Counted from the stretch's first letter, positions 25,499-34,312 are shown. The stretch is 64,000 nt of DNA from Cohnella phaseoli (GCF_003386235.1 NZ_QRDZ01000015.1:1-64000); one strand, 5' to 3'. Numbers and translations are program-made. Notes: generated by a model from the sequence alone, not told the origin.

Positions 25499-26322
25499 AG
25501 AGCATGAAAGTCCGTTTTCTTGGAACTGCCGCTTTCGAGGGCATTCCGTCTTTGTTCTGCGGTTGCGCGCTGTGCGCGAAGGCTAAGCAAATCGGGGGCA
25601 AAGAGTTACGCACGCGCACATCCGTCATGATTGACGACGACCTGAAGGTCGATTTTCCTCCGGACACCTTGTTGCATATGCACCGCGACGGAATCGATCT
25701 CGATCAAGTCAAGGATTTGTTGTTCACGCACTCCCACTCCGACCATCTGTACGCGGAGGATCTTGTCGCGAGATTTCCGGGATATGCGCAGGCGCAGGAG
25801 CGTCCGATTCACGTATACGGCAACGACATTACTTTGGCGAAGATTCGCCAGGTATTCGAGGCGAACGGAGGAGTAAAGGACTGCTACAAGCTTCATCGGC
25901 TCCGTACGTACGAGAAGGTAGAACTGCAGACGGGAACCGCCGTTCCGCTGCTCGCTGCGCACGACCAGAACGAAACTTGTCATCTCTACTATATCGAGAA
26001 GAACGACAAAGCGATTTTCTACGGCCACGACTCCGGCAAATTCCCCGAGGAAACCTGGGAGTGGCTGAAGGACAAGAAGCTGGATCTCGTCGTTCTCGAA
26101 TGCACAGTGGGCAAAGTCGACTACTGGAAATCGCATATGAACGTCGACGCCGTGCTGGAGGCAAAAGCCAGAATGGAGCAATACGGCATGTTGAATGCGG
26201 ACGCTCGCATTGTCGTCACCCACTTCTCGCACAACGGCGGCCTGTCGCATACCGACTTGTGCGGAATTTTCGAGCCTCACGGCATCGAAGTGGCTTACGA
26301 TGGTTTGACGGTCGAACTGTAA
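25495..26322 (+). CDS. MBL-fold phosphodiesterase, PhnP-like
   Basis: The 275-residue metallo-beta-lactamase-fold hydrolase shows the HxHxDH motif in FTHSHSDHL (H79, H81, D83, H84), a second ligand set in YGHDSGKFPEETW, and a Cys cluster FCGCALC (C22, C24, C27) like the structural zinc site of PhnP. PhnP cleaves phosphoribosyl cyclic phosphate; PhnP-like paralogues are often of unknown substrate. Its ATG overlaps the GH36 stop, with a second in-frame ATG at 25504 also possible. Coupling with a glycosidase suggests a phospho-sugar or cyclic ester substrate, but this is inference. Confidence 0.8.
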   Translation: MKSMKVRFLGTAAFEGIPSLFCGCALCAKAKQIGGKELRTRTSVMIDDDLKVDFPPDTLLHMHRDGIDLDQVKDLLFTHSHSDHLYAEDLVARFPGYAQAQERPIHVYGNDITLAKIRQVFEANGGVKDCYKLHRLRTYEKVELQTGTAVPLLAAHDQNETCHLYYIEKNDKAIFYGHDSGKFPEETWEWLKDKKLDLVVLECTVGKVDYWKSHMNVDAVLEAKARMEQYGMLNADARIVVTHFSHNGGLSHTDLCGIFEPHGIEVAYDGLTVEL

Positions 26323-26344
26323 CTAACTATTGGAGATATAAGCG

Positions 26345-26392
26345 GAGCTGTTTCGCGGGCCTTACGGGGTCTGGCGAGACAGCTCTTTTTTT
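26345..26392 (+). terminator. Terminator of the alpha-galactoside operon
   Basis: GAGCTGTTTCGC at 26345-26356 pairs with GCGAGACAGCTC at 26374-26385 (12 bp, one T-G), followed by seven T. Confidence 0.9.
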
Positions 26393-26415
26393 GCGACCGA
26401 TGGGCGACTGCCCGT

Positions 26416-26653
26416 TACGGCCTGGCGGACCGTTACGAGAGGGAAATCAAGGGTTTGCCTGCTTCTAACGGTCTCCCGGACCGTTACGAGAGGGAAATCG
26501 AGGGTTTACCTGCTTCTAACGGTCTCCCGGACCGTTACGAGAGCGAAATTGAGAGTTTGCATGACTCTAACGGTCTCCCAGACCGTTACGAGAACGAAAT
26601 TGAGAGTTTGCATGACTCTAACGGTCTCCCAGACCGTTACGAGAGCGACTTAG
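26416..26653. repeat. 51-bp tandem repeat array, five units
   Basis: Units start at 26416, 26467, 26518, 26569 and 26620. Each contains AACGGTC-TCCCG-GACCGTT, an inverted repeat with a five-base loop (TCCCA in the last two); the first and last are degenerate. Because 51 is a multiple of three, several frames stay open, for example NGLPDRYE repeats, but no RBS or ATG supports coding. It lies right after an operon terminator. Confidence 0.85.
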
Positions 26654-26897
26654 ACCAGTTTTGGCGCTGAGTGGAGGGGATTGAGCGAACAAAGTTGTCG
26701 AGCAAAGGAAAAACATCGAGGTCAATACAAAAGAAGGAAATTTCAGGGAATCTGTCGAAATATGAATCATCAACTCCTGGAGTATCCTACAAGCAAATTG
26801 ATTGCTTTGTACTGCTTTTCCTGCTGTTCCGTATAACGCCAGTATGCAGCGAAAAAATACAGCCAGAAAATACAGCCGGCTGAGGGGAGGACTCGAG
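26654..26897. other. Gap after the 51-bp array
   Basis: Moderately AT-rich DNA without a supported ORF. The second half should hold the promoter of the LURP-like gene at 26898, but I see no clear -35/-10 pair. Confidence 0.5.
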
Positions 26898-27392
26898 ATG
26901 ATTCTATGTTTTCGGGAGAAGGCCTTTAATGGCGGGAGGATAGAAATCGTCAACGAACATGAAGAGCCGGTCGGGGTAATCGGCTTGCTCAGCGTATTCA
27001 GATCGTCGATGGCGGTGTTCGGAAGAGACGGCGACGGTCCACTGTTCGGCGGCAAGTTCCGAATGCTGTCCCATAAGTGGGCCGTGACGGACGCAAGCGG
27101 TGAAGAATGCGGTATGCTCAAGTGCCAATGGTTGTCCCTGTTTGAGCGGTACGAATACGACCGTTACGGAGTAGGGGGATTCAAGATCAAGGCTTCTTTG
27201 TTTTCGCGGAAATACGAGATTAGAAACGACAAGGGCGAGCTCGTCGTATCGTTCCAAAAGGTGAACCGCTGGTTGGAATCGCCCGCCTTTCGTCTGACGG
27301 TGCATAGAAGATGGATCATCGACGGCTATGAGTGGGTGGTCGTCGTCATGGGGATAAACGAGATTCAGAAGCGGATGGACAGGACGGGGTGA
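26898..27392 (+). CDS. LURP/tubby-like small protein, paralogue 1
   Basis: The start is ATG 26898 behind GAGGGGAGG. The 164-residue soluble protein resembles the LURP-one/tubby C-terminal-like fold, a beta-barrel that may bind lipids. It shows alternating strands with KFRMLSHKWAVTDASGEECGML and YEIRNDKGELVVSFQKV. It is a tandem duplicate of the gene at 27443: the same backbone, MIL-FR--F--GR-EIVNE, FGRDG-GPLFGGKFRM and SGEECG, is seen in both. No signal peptide or membrane segment. The fold assignment is moderate and the function unknown. Confidence 0.75.
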   Translation: MILCFREKAFNGGRIEIVNEHEEPVGVIGLLSVFRSSMAVFGRDGDGPLFGGKFRMLSHKWAVTDASGEECGMLKCQWLSLFERYEYDRYGVGGFKIKASLFSRKYEIRNDKGELVVSFQKVNRWLESPAFRLTVHRRWIIDGYEWVVVVMGINEIQKRMDRTG

Positions 27393-27442
27393 TGTAGCGT
27401 AAGCTTCTTTCCGCCAATGACAAAATGAAGGGGGGCCAAGAG

Positions 27443-27940
27443 ATGATTTTGTATTTTCGCGACAACTTCTTTAATGCCGGCAGAACGGAAATCGTCAACG
27501 AAAATCAAGAGGCAATCGGGGAGATAGACCTTCGCAACGCGTTCGGATCGTCGTTGGAGGTATTCGGAAGAGACGGTGGCGGTCCGCTATTTGGCGGCAA
27601 GTTCCGGATGATGTCCAACAAGTGGCGTGTGACGGACTCAAGCGGAGAAGAATGCGGTGTGTTGAGATACCGGTTCACGTTTATGTCCAAGAGATATGAA
27701 TACGACCGATACGGAGAAGGGGTATTCGAGATCACCTCTCCGGCTTTCTCTCGGGACTACGAAGTGAGAAACGCCAAGGGCGAGCTCGTTGTATCGTTCC
27801 AAAAAGTAAGCGGCTGGTTCGAATCGACCGCATTCCGCTTGACGGTACATAGCGGGCGGATCGTCGGTTACGAGTGGGTGTCGGTTATTATGGGGATGAA
27901 CGAAATCCGGAAGCGGCATAACAGTGCCGGCGCGGGGTGA
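27443..27940 (+). CDS. LURP/tubby-like small protein, paralogue 2
   Basis: The start is ATG 27443 behind AAGGGGGG. The 165-residue protein is colinear with the preceding paralogue over its whole length and clearly homologous by eye, with differences concentrated in loops and at the C-terminus. Probable cotranscription: 50 bp between the genes and no hairpin. Both genes having been kept intact suggests distinct uses or dosage benefit. Alternative: an uncharacterised Paenibacillus-specific family. Confidence 0.75.
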   Translation: MILYFRDNFFNAGRTEIVNENQEAIGEIDLRNAFGSSLEVFGRDGGGPLFGGKFRMMSNKWRVTDSSGEECGVLRYRFTFMSKRYEYDRYGEGVFEITSPAFSRDYEVRNAKGELVVSFQKVSGWFESTAFRLTVHSGRIVGYEWVSVIMGMNEIRKRHNSAGAG

Positions 27941-27982
27941 AGCGGGCGGATAGTTGAACGATCCAGGAAAATGATTGTTCCG

Positions 27983-28105
27983 CTGTAGGACGGCACAATT
28001 GTCTAGTAGCGGCATCATGACGTATTTTACTACTGTAGGACAGCTCAGTCGTCTTGTAACTCCGTCACACCGCACTTCTCTGTTGCAGCCCGACTACAAT
28101 GGCAT
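27983..28105. repeat. ~50-bp degenerate tandem repeat
   Basis: CTGTAGGAC(G/A)GC recurs at 27983 and 28033 (period 50), and a poorer copy, CTGTTGCAGC, at 28080. It fills most of the gap between the LURP pair and yunB. The rest of 27941-28274 holds no ORF; AGGGAGG at about 28259 is the yunB RBS. Confidence 0.5.
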
Positions 28106-28274
28106 GCGGCCGCCGTATCTTTACGTTTTCAGTTCTAACCGGACCGAATCGGCTTGCAGTTCTCCGGCCAACTTGATTGCGTGAGCTTCTTTTTGCCCGA
28201 TGACAAGCATAAGCTTGAACCAAGAAATCCCGGGACGACCCTGATCAGGGTCTATCGTAGGGAGGTTTTAAGCG

Positions 28275-29228
28275 ATGCGAAGAAAATGGGGCAGAGGCTT
28301 TCCGATCAACTTTCTTGGGGAAGGTTCGTCGTTCAAGCCGCTTCCTCGACGGTGGGGGAGAAAATCGCTGTTTCCTCGGCTTGGCTCATCTCCGGTCAAA
28401 ACCGTTCCGCGCAAATGGGGAACGGGACGACGTGTTTCCGTCAAGGGCGGCGGTTCAAGTTCAAGCTCCAACTCAGGCTATGCGCCGGCCAAACGGTGGG
28501 CGACAAAGCGTCAGGGTCCGAAGATGAAGCGCAAACATGTTTGGCTGATCGTCGTGCTGCTGCTTATCTTCGCCGTGATCCAGGGCATGATTTTCCTCGA
28601 TCGGGAGCTGCGTCAGCCGATGATGTTTCTGGCAAAGGTGAAGGTGAATCAGTTAGCGGCCGATGCGATTAACGCGGCGATTAAAGCCGAATTCGCCCGA
28701 GCGGCAGAGTCGGACAAAATGATTTTGTGGCGAACGACCGACGAAGGCAAAATTACGGGATTCGAGCTGGATTATAAACAGCAGATGGCCATTACGGCAA
28801 AAACAATCGAGGTCGTCGAACGCACGTTGAAGCAGCACGAGGATGTTCCCGAACGTATCCCGATCGGCCACGCATTGAACAGTCCGCTAATTTCGTCCAT
28901 TGGTCCAAGCGTCGCCGTCAATTTTCACCCGGCCAGCGTGGTCAAAGCGGAAGTCGGTTTGCAGCAGACGGAGGCGGGCATCAACATGCTGCTCGTCGAG
29001 GTGTACGTCCGCATTCGCACCGAAGTCGCCGTCGTTATCCCCTTTGACCGGGAGCCGGAAATCGTGGAGACGAAAATTCCGCTCTCCTACGCTCTAGTCG
29101 TCGGCGAGGTGCCGTCCTACTATTACGATGGCAGCGGCAACCCTGTAGGTAGCGGAGCTTCCCAGGCCCCGGCTATCGCTCTTCCTCCGCCCGACGCAAC
29201 GATCGCGCCATCGACTCATACTCCGTAA
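28275..29228 (+). CDS. yunB: Sporulation protein YunB family
   Basis: The 317-residue protein is the YunB-type sporulation protein (sigma-E regulon in B. subtilis). A basic, Ser/Gly-rich N-terminal extension of about 80 residues with repeated RRWGRK/PRKWG blocks precedes one membrane helix (about 86-105). The conserved extracytoplasmic domain follows, with AADAINAAIKAEF, IPIGHALNSPLI and PLSYALVVGEVPSYYYDG. B. subtilis YunB is shorter because it lacks the extension. RBS AGGGAGG upstream. In B. subtilis yunB lies beside lytH and lipA; here those are about 17 kb away. Confidence 0.9.
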   Translation: MRRKWGRGFPINFLGEGSSFKPLPRRWGRKSLFPRLGSSPVKTVPRKWGTGRRVSVKGGGSSSSSNSGYAPAKRWATKRQGPKMKRKHVWLIVVLLLIFAVIQGMIFLDRELRQPMMFLAKVKVNQLAADAINAAIKAEFARAAESDKMILWRTTDEGKITGFELDYKQQMAITAKTIEVVERTLKQHEDVPERIPIGHALNSPLISSIGPSVAVNFHPASVVKAEVGLQQTEAGINMLLVEVYVRIRTEVAVVIPFDREPEIVETKIPLSYALVVGEVPSYYYDGSGNPVGSGASQAPAIALPPPDATIAPSTHTP

Positions 29229-29346
29229 CTGAAACTAACTGGATGAAGTCACTGTTGCTCAGTAGAGAGAGAGTTGCGTTAGGTCAGCAAAATCGGACTA
29301 GATTATACTGGTCAGAGCCCTGTTCTTTTTTCTAAGGGGGAGAAAA

Positions 29347-29524
29347 TTTAAAGAGGATAAACCGCGTTAATTTCGAGACTGAGGAGAAAAACGCCCATTT
29401 AGAGCGGAAAATCCGCATTAATTCTCAAAAAAAGGGGAATTTGCGAAATTAAAGCGGAGAACCCTCCTTACTCGGCTCGAAAATGGCTTTGATGCCTATT
29501 TAAGGCGGAATATCCGCTTTAAAC
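29347..29524. repeat. Palindromic ~51-bp repeat, four units
   Basis: Units start near 29347, 29398, 29448 and 29498, period 50-51 bp. The second and fourth have clear GCGGA-AA/TA-TCCGC palindromes bordered by TTTA and TAAA; the first and third are degraded. Same family as the array at 127-204. No coding potential. Confidence 0.8.
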
Positions 29525-29545
29525 CAACATGCCGTTTACTCCCCT

Positions 29546-29662
29546 GAGCAGACTTCGCAGATCAAGCTGAGCAGACCCGCGGATCGAGCTGGGCAGACTT
29601 CGCAGATCAAGCTGAGCGGACCCGCGGATCGAGCTGAGCAGACCCCGCGGATCGAGCTAAGC
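29546..29662. repeat. 22-23-bp tandem repeat, five units
   Basis: GAGCAGAC...GATC(A/G)AGCT units of 22-23 bp alternate between a TTCGCA and a CCGCGG variant, giving a 45-bp higher-order period. It immediately follows the 51-bp array. A minus-strand frame through it is repeat-encoded and not supported as a gene. Confidence 0.85.
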
Positions 29663-29736
29663 GCTCCATAAACCGGAGTTTGAAGGCCGGACTTGCAGAC
29701 ACCGGAGGAGCGTCGGTCCGCAAGAATGAACACAGC

Positions 29737-29776
29737 AAAACCCGCCCTCCCAACCGGAGGAGCGGGTTTTGTTTTT
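29737..29776. terminator. Terminator of the cytoplasmic GH16 gene
   Basis: AAAACCCGCCCTCC at 29737-29750 pairs with GGAGGAGCGGGTTTT at 29756-29770 (one bulge), T-rich on both sides. It lies just downstream of the minus-strand GH16 stop. Confidence 0.85.
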
Positions 29777-29788
29777 GCATCTTACCAA

Positions 29789-30547
29789 CTACTGATGAAC
29801 CCAAATCCCCGAAACCGTCATTACGCCCGGAAGCGCGGATTCGTCCACCGGCACGTTGTCGAACCAGCCGCCTACCGCGAGGTTGAGCACCAGGTAGAAC
29901 GGTTGGTCGAACGGCATGACGCCCGGCTCCAGACGGCGCTCGGCGTAGCAGTGTCCGTCGACGATCCAGCGCATGGAGTCGGCCGACCATTCCAGCACGT
30001 AATCGCGGAACTCAGCAATCGTTCCCCCGTTGTCGAACCGATAGGAAAACTCGTCGATCTTCTTATTCGCCCAATCTTTGCCGTAATGCAGCGTCCCGAA
30101 GACATGATCGGGCAACCGGCCTTTGGCTTCCATCATATCGATCTCCCCGGAAGCGGGCCAATCTCCGTAAGCCCGGTGCTGAGGCATCAGCCAGATCGCC
30201 GGCCACAGCCCCTGTCCCACGGGCAGCTTGGCCCGAACGGTCAATCTGCCGTAGCAGAAGAAGAAGCGGTCCTTCGTATCCATCCGCACGGACGTATACC
30301 CGAAGCTCCTGCCGTCCTCCGCCACAACCGTTTCCCGGCAAGCCCGCAAATTCAATCCGTTTTCATCCAAATAGAGATTTTCCGAATTTCCCGTATAAAA
30401 CTGCTGCTCCCCGTTGCCCCAGCCCGGTTGGATGGCGTTGCCCTCTTCGTCGAGCAGGTCGTTCCCCTTCCGAATGTTCCATGCGCTCAAGTCGGCGCCT
30501 TGCTGCGTAAAATCCTGCTGCCAAATCAGCTTGTTCAACTCGCACAC
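29789..30547 (-). CDS. Cytoplasmic GH16 beta-glucanase
   Basis: The 252-residue enzyme is a single GH16 beta-jelly-roll domain of laminarinase type, with catalytic ASGEIDMMEAKG (nucleophile E135, D137, acid/base E140) and WPAIWLMP. There is no signal peptide: the GTG start (30547) or the TTG at 30538 begins directly with hydrophilic residues behind GGAGAGG, so the enzyme should stay in the cytosol. That is unusual for GH16. It is transcribed divergently from the importer operon at 30685, and its catalytic domain resembles that of the secreted enzyme at 37972. It probably cuts imported beta-1,3-gluco-oligosaccharides. Confidence 0.88.
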   Translation of the reverse strand: MCELNKLIWQQDFTQQGADLSAWNIRKGNDLLDEEGNAIQPGWGNGEQQFYTGNSENLYLDENGLNLRACRETVVAEDGRSFGYTSVRMDTKDRFFFCYGRLTVRAKLPVGQGLWPAIWLMPQHRAYGDWPASGEIDMMEAKGRLPDHVFGTLHYGKDWANKKIDEFSYRFDNGGTIAEFRDYVLEWSADSMRWIVDGHCYAERRLEPGVMPFDQPFYLVLNLAVGGWFDNVPVDESALPGVMTVSGIWVHQ

Positions 30548-30684
30548 CCCTCTCCGTTTATCCCCAGAATACTGAATTTCCGCGGCGAGTCAAACAAACC
30601 TAAAAAAATGGGATAGTTTCAAAAACAGTGGCCTTTTTTTCGCGCGTCTATTTTTCTACGATGGAAGAGAAGGAGGCAGGCAAG

Positions 30685-31605
30685 ATGGGCCAACATAAAA
30701 CTGGACAGATGAAAGCGTTTTTTAGGCAATGGCAATTACAGAGCATGGTCGTTCCCGGCATCGTCTGGATGTTCATTTTTTGTTACATTCCGATGTTTTG
30801 GCTCATTATTGCTTTCATGGATTACAGCATTGCCAAGCCGATGCTACAGTCTCCTTTTGTCGGATGGAAGCATTTTGAGGCCTTTACCTCGGATGAGCGC
30901 TTCTGGCGTTCCATTCGCAATACGCTGGGGATGAGCGCGATCAAGCTGGCGCTGGGCTTCCCGATTCCGCTGCTGTTCGCTCTGCTGCTCAATGAGGTTC
31001 GCAGCATGCGCTTTAAACGCACCGTTCAGACGATTTCGTATCTGCCGCACTTTATTGCCTGGACGATTTTCGGCGGCATTATGCTGAACTGGCTGGGCGA
31101 GGGCGGCGTCATCAACCAGATCCTGATCGGGCTTGGCTTTCAAGAGCGCGAGATTCTGTACATCAGCGATCCGAAATATTTCTGGTGGATTACGTATTTC
31201 TCCGACACGCTCAAGGAAACCGGATGGGGCGCAATCATTTATATCGCGGCGATTTCCGGCGTCGACCCGGGCTTGTACGAGGCCGCGGAGCTGGACGGGG
31301 CCAACCGTTGGCAGCGGATGTGGCATATTACGATTCAATGCATACGCCCGACTATCGCGATTTTATTTATTCTCGCAGTCGCGGGAATGCTCGGCAGCAA
31401 CTTCGACCAAATTTTTATTCTCAAGAACAACATGAACCTGAAGATGGCCGAAAGCCTGGACCTGTACGTGTACAACATGGGTCTCGTATCCGGTCGCCAC
31501 TCCTTCTCGACGGCCGTTCTGTTTGCCCGCTCTATCGTGGCGTTGGCGCTGTTGTTCATGGCGAACTCGGCATCCAAAAGACTAAGCGGCGAAGGCATTT
31601 TCTGA
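30685..31605 (+). CDS. LplB-type ABC importer permease
   Basis: The start is ATG 30685 with AAGGAGG eight nt upstream; a longer frame lacks an RBS. The 306-residue permease has six helices and the EAA loop YEAAELDGANRWQRMWHITI. LplB-family features include WMFIFCYIPMFWLIIAFMDY and NNMNLKMAESLDLYVYNMGL near the C-terminus. It pairs with the LplC-type permease 15 bp later and the LplA-like binding protein. This subfamily often serves large polysaccharide fragments. No ATPase gene in the operon. Confidence 0.93.
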   Translation: MGQHKTGQMKAFFRQWQLQSMVVPGIVWMFIFCYIPMFWLIIAFMDYSIAKPMLQSPFVGWKHFEAFTSDERFWRSIRNTLGMSAIKLALGFPIPLLFALLLNEVRSMRFKRTVQTISYLPHFIAWTIFGGIMLNWLGEGGVINQILIGLGFQEREILYISDPKYFWWITYFSDTLKETGWGAIIYIAAISGVDPGLYEAAELDGANRWQRMWHITIQCIRPTIAILFILAVAGMLGSNFDQIFILKNNMNLKMAESLDLYVYNMGLVSGRHSFSTAVLFARSIVALALLFMANSASKRLSGEGIF

Positions 31606-31620
31606 TAAGGAGGGAGAACG

Positions 31621-32505
31621 ATGGGAAGGCAGGGGAAATTCGGGCGCTTCGGCGTCTTTGATCTCTTCAACGGTTTGCTGATGATTCTCGTCTGTTTCGC
31701 AACGCTGTATCCGATGTGGTTCGTATTCATCAACTCGTTTAATGCGCCCAAGCAAGCTTTGCTGGGCACGGTCAACTGGTTCCCCAAGGAGTTCTCGCTG
31801 GCCAGCTACAGCGTCGTATTTAACGACAAAGTGCTGATGAACGGCTTTGTCATTACGATCTTGCGTACGGTGTTCGGAACCGTCGTGCACGTCTTGTTTA
31901 CGGCCATTGTCGCTTACGGCCTGAGCAAATCTTACCTGATCGGCCGCAAGGTGTACATGAAAATCGCGCTGATCACGATGCTGTTCTCCGGCGGATTGAT
32001 TCCGACGTTTATCTTGATGACGAAGCTGGGACTGTACGACAACTTCATGGTGTTTATCATCCCGGCGATGTATTCCTTCTTTAATATGGTCATCTTTATC
32101 AGCTTCTTCCGCACGATTCCCGATAGCCTGGAGGAGTCGGCCAAAGTCGACGGAGCTTCGGACTACGGCGTTCTGTTCCGAATCGTGCTGCCCAACAGTA
32201 TGGCCGTTCTGGCGACGATCGCGTTATTTTCCGCCGTCTATCATTGGAACGATTATTACCAAGGTGTGATCTACATTCGTTCTCAGGACATTTTGCCGAT
32301 GCAGACGATCCTGTTTAAGATTATTGCGGAAAATTCGATGTCGCTTATGCAGCAGCAGGCGATGGCGCAATTCGGCGCGAAGCTGCCGGGCAACTCCATC
32401 AAGTTCGCTTCCATGATGGTCGCCACGCTGCCTATTCTGGTGTTCTATCCCTTTATTCAGCGCTATCTCGTCAAAGGGGTCATGATCGGCGCGATTAAGG
32501 GGTAA
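31621..32505 (+). CDS. LplC-type ABC importer permease
   Basis: The 294-residue permease has six helices and EAA loop EESAKVDGASDYGVLFRIVLPN. FVFINSFNAPKQALLGTVNWFP near the N-terminus and MVATLPILVFYPFIQRYLVKG at the end are typical of LplC/YtcP. RBS AAGGAGGG seven nt upstream. Middle gene of the importer trio of the beta-glucan locus. Confidence 0.94.
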   Translation: MGRQGKFGRFGVFDLFNGLLMILVCFATLYPMWFVFINSFNAPKQALLGTVNWFPKEFSLASYSVVFNDKVLMNGFVITILRTVFGTVVHVLFTAIVAYGLSKSYLIGRKVYMKIALITMLFSGGLIPTFILMTKLGLYDNFMVFIIPAMYSFFNMVIFISFFRTIPDSLEESAKVDGASDYGVLFRIVLPNSMAVLATIALFSAVYHWNDYYQGVIYIRSQDILPMQTILFKIIAENSMSLMQQQAMAQFGAKLPGNSIKFASMMVATLPILVFYPFIQRYLVKGVMIGAIKG

Positions 32506-32546
32506 GCAAAAATATATAATGACAATAAAGAGAGGATGAACATGCA

Positions 32547-34232
32547 ATGAAGCGCAAATTATTTCAACCCGGCATGGCTCTGATTTTAGCGGTAGTACTG
32601 GCGCTCAGCTTGGCCGCATGCTCGAAGTCCGACAATGGTGAAAATAAGCCGTCGGCTCAGCCGTCCGCGAGCTCCGCGCAGCCGTCCGAGAGCGCATCAA
32701 GCGTGGCGAGCGCTCCGGCGCTTACTGCCGACGAGGCCGCATGGAAGCTGGATACGAGCCCTGTCGATCTGACCTGGTTTGTAGGCGCTTCCTGGTACGG
32801 CCGCACTTGGGGCGACAGCTTGAACTCCAAGTACATTACCGAGAAGACGGGCGTTAACGTGAAGATCGAAGTGCCTTCCGGCGACGCCAACGAGCAGATG
32901 ACGCTGATGATGACCTCCGGCAAGCTGCCCGATTTGATCAGCATGGGCTCTTGGGAAACCGCTGTCAAAAAGCTGTGGGAAGGCGATCACGTCTATGCCC
33001 TGAACGAGCTGGCGGACCAGTACGATCCTTATTTCTTCAAGGTGGCGGGCGACGGCACGCTGAAGTGGTATCGCCAGGAAAACGGCAATACCTATGGCAT
33101 CCCGAACGATTCCTACAGCCCGAATCTGATGCATGAGACCGGTATGACCGCCGCTAACCAGACGTTCCTCGTGCGCAAGGATTTGTACGAGGAGATGGGC
33201 AGCCCGGACTTGTCGACGCCGGATGGTTTCTTGAACGCGCTGCAATTGCTGAAGGATAAGTACTCCCAGTACAAAGGCCAGCCGATGAGTCCGTTCTTCG
33301 CACAAGGCAACGTTCCTTACGGAATGACCGAGTATTTGCAAAACCTGTTGGCCGTTCCGTACGAGAAGGACGGCAAAGTATACGACCGTATGACCGATCC
33401 CAACTATATCGCATGGCTGAAAACGTTCCGTACCGCCTACGAGCGCGGACTGATCAATGTCGATTTCCTCGTCGATTCCGATACCCAGGTAGAGGAAAAA
33501 ACAAACAACGGACGGTATTTTATGATGGTTCGCGAATGGAACGGCATGGCGGCGGTTAACCCGATGCTGGCCGCAAGCGAGAACCCGGATTCCTATTATA
33601 TCGCGGTTGACGGACCGCAAAACAGCAACGGCGACAGCGCCAAGCTGTTCCCGGGCAACATGGACGGCTGGATGGTCACGATGATCAGCAAATCGACCAA
33701 AAGCCCCGAGCGCGCGATCCGTTTCTTAACTTATCTGGCCAGCGAAGAAGGGCAGAGAGACCTGTTCCTCGGCAAAGAAGGCGAGATGTGGGATATGGTG
33801 GGCGACAAGCCGACACTGAAGCCGGAAATGGTGCAATTGCTGGATACCGATATCGAAAAGCTGGAGAAAGAATACGGCATTATGGATACGTACTGGATGA
33901 TGCGCAACCCGGTTATCGTCAATCAATGGCGTCCGGAGAAAGCTCCTGTCATCAAGCAGATGGAAGACTTCGCCAATGCGCAAGCCGATATCGACAGCGG
34001 TATCTACAAAGGTTTGGACCCGCTCGGCGATTCCGAGGTTGCGGTATCGTGGTCGCGGATCGCGCAAACTTGGGAGGAAGTCGTTCCTGAGCTGATTACC
34101 GCCAAGGACGATGCCGCCTTCGATAAAATTTTCGAGAGCTTCCTGTCCAAGCGCGACAATTACGGCTTCGAGCAGGTCATGACCTACCGTCAAAACGAGC
34201 TGGACGCTCGCAAAGCTAAAATGGCGCAATAA
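32547..34232 (+). CDS. LplA-type extracellular solute-binding lipoprotein
   Basis: The 561-residue lipoprotein has lipobox SLAAC with Cys25, a Ser/Pro-rich linker, and a large two-lobed binding domain of the LplA/LipO class. This class is about 100 residues longer than family 1 and is related to the alginate-binding proteins AlgQ1/AlgQ2, which carry polymers. WFVGASWYGRTWGDSLNSKY and GKLPDLISMGSWETAVKKLW are typical. With two GH16 enzymes in the locus, a beta-1,3- or mixed-link glucan fragment is the likely ligand. Confidence 0.92.
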   Translation: MKRKLFQPGMALILAVVLALSLAACSKSDNGENKPSAQPSASSAQPSESASSVASAPALTADEAAWKLDTSPVDLTWFVGASWYGRTWGDSLNSKYITEKTGVNVKIEVPSGDANEQMTLMMTSGKLPDLISMGSWETAVKKLWEGDHVYALNELADQYDPYFFKVAGDGTLKWYRQENGNTYGIPNDSYSPNLMHETGMTAANQTFLVRKDLYEEMGSPDLSTPDGFLNALQLLKDKYSQYKGQPMSPFFAQGNVPYGMTEYLQNLLAVPYEKDGKVYDRMTDPNYIAWLKTFRTAYERGLINVDFLVDSDTQVEEKTNNGRYFMMVREWNGMAAVNPMLAASENPDSYYIAVDGPQNSNGDSAKLFPGNMDGWMVTMISKSTKSPERAIRFLTYLASEEGQRDLFLGKEGEMWDMVGDKPTLKPEMVQLLDTDIEKLEKEYGIMDTYWMMRNPVIVNQWRPEKAPVIKQMEDFANAQADIDSGIYKGLDPLGDSEVAVSWSRIAQTWEEVVPELITAKDDAAFDKIFESFLSKRDNYGFEQVMTYRQNELDARKAKMAQ

Positions 34233-34253
34233 CCTGAATATCAAAGAAAATGA

Positions 34254-34312
34254 GGCCGTCCCGCATACGAGTTGTCCGATTTCGATTCGGACAGCTTGCG
34301 GGGCGGCCCGTT
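34254..34312 (+). terminator. Hairpin between importer and kinase genes
   Basis: Two stacked stems: GGCCGTCCCGCA (34254-34265) with TGCGGGGCGGCC (34297-34308), and TGTCCGA (34273-34279) with TCGGACA (34287-34293). The tail CCGTTTCCC is poor in T, so termination may be partial. Confidence 0.65.

Noticed and set aside
26455-26670. ORF translating to 17-residue NGLPDRYE repeats
   Set aside because: The frame is only open because the repeat unit is 51 bp; the start would be TTG without RBS, and other frames are equally open.
29536-29733. Minus-strand ORF with repeated SAGPLSLICEVCS
   Set aside because: It is a translation of the 22-23-bp repeat array; no RBS and no homology signal.
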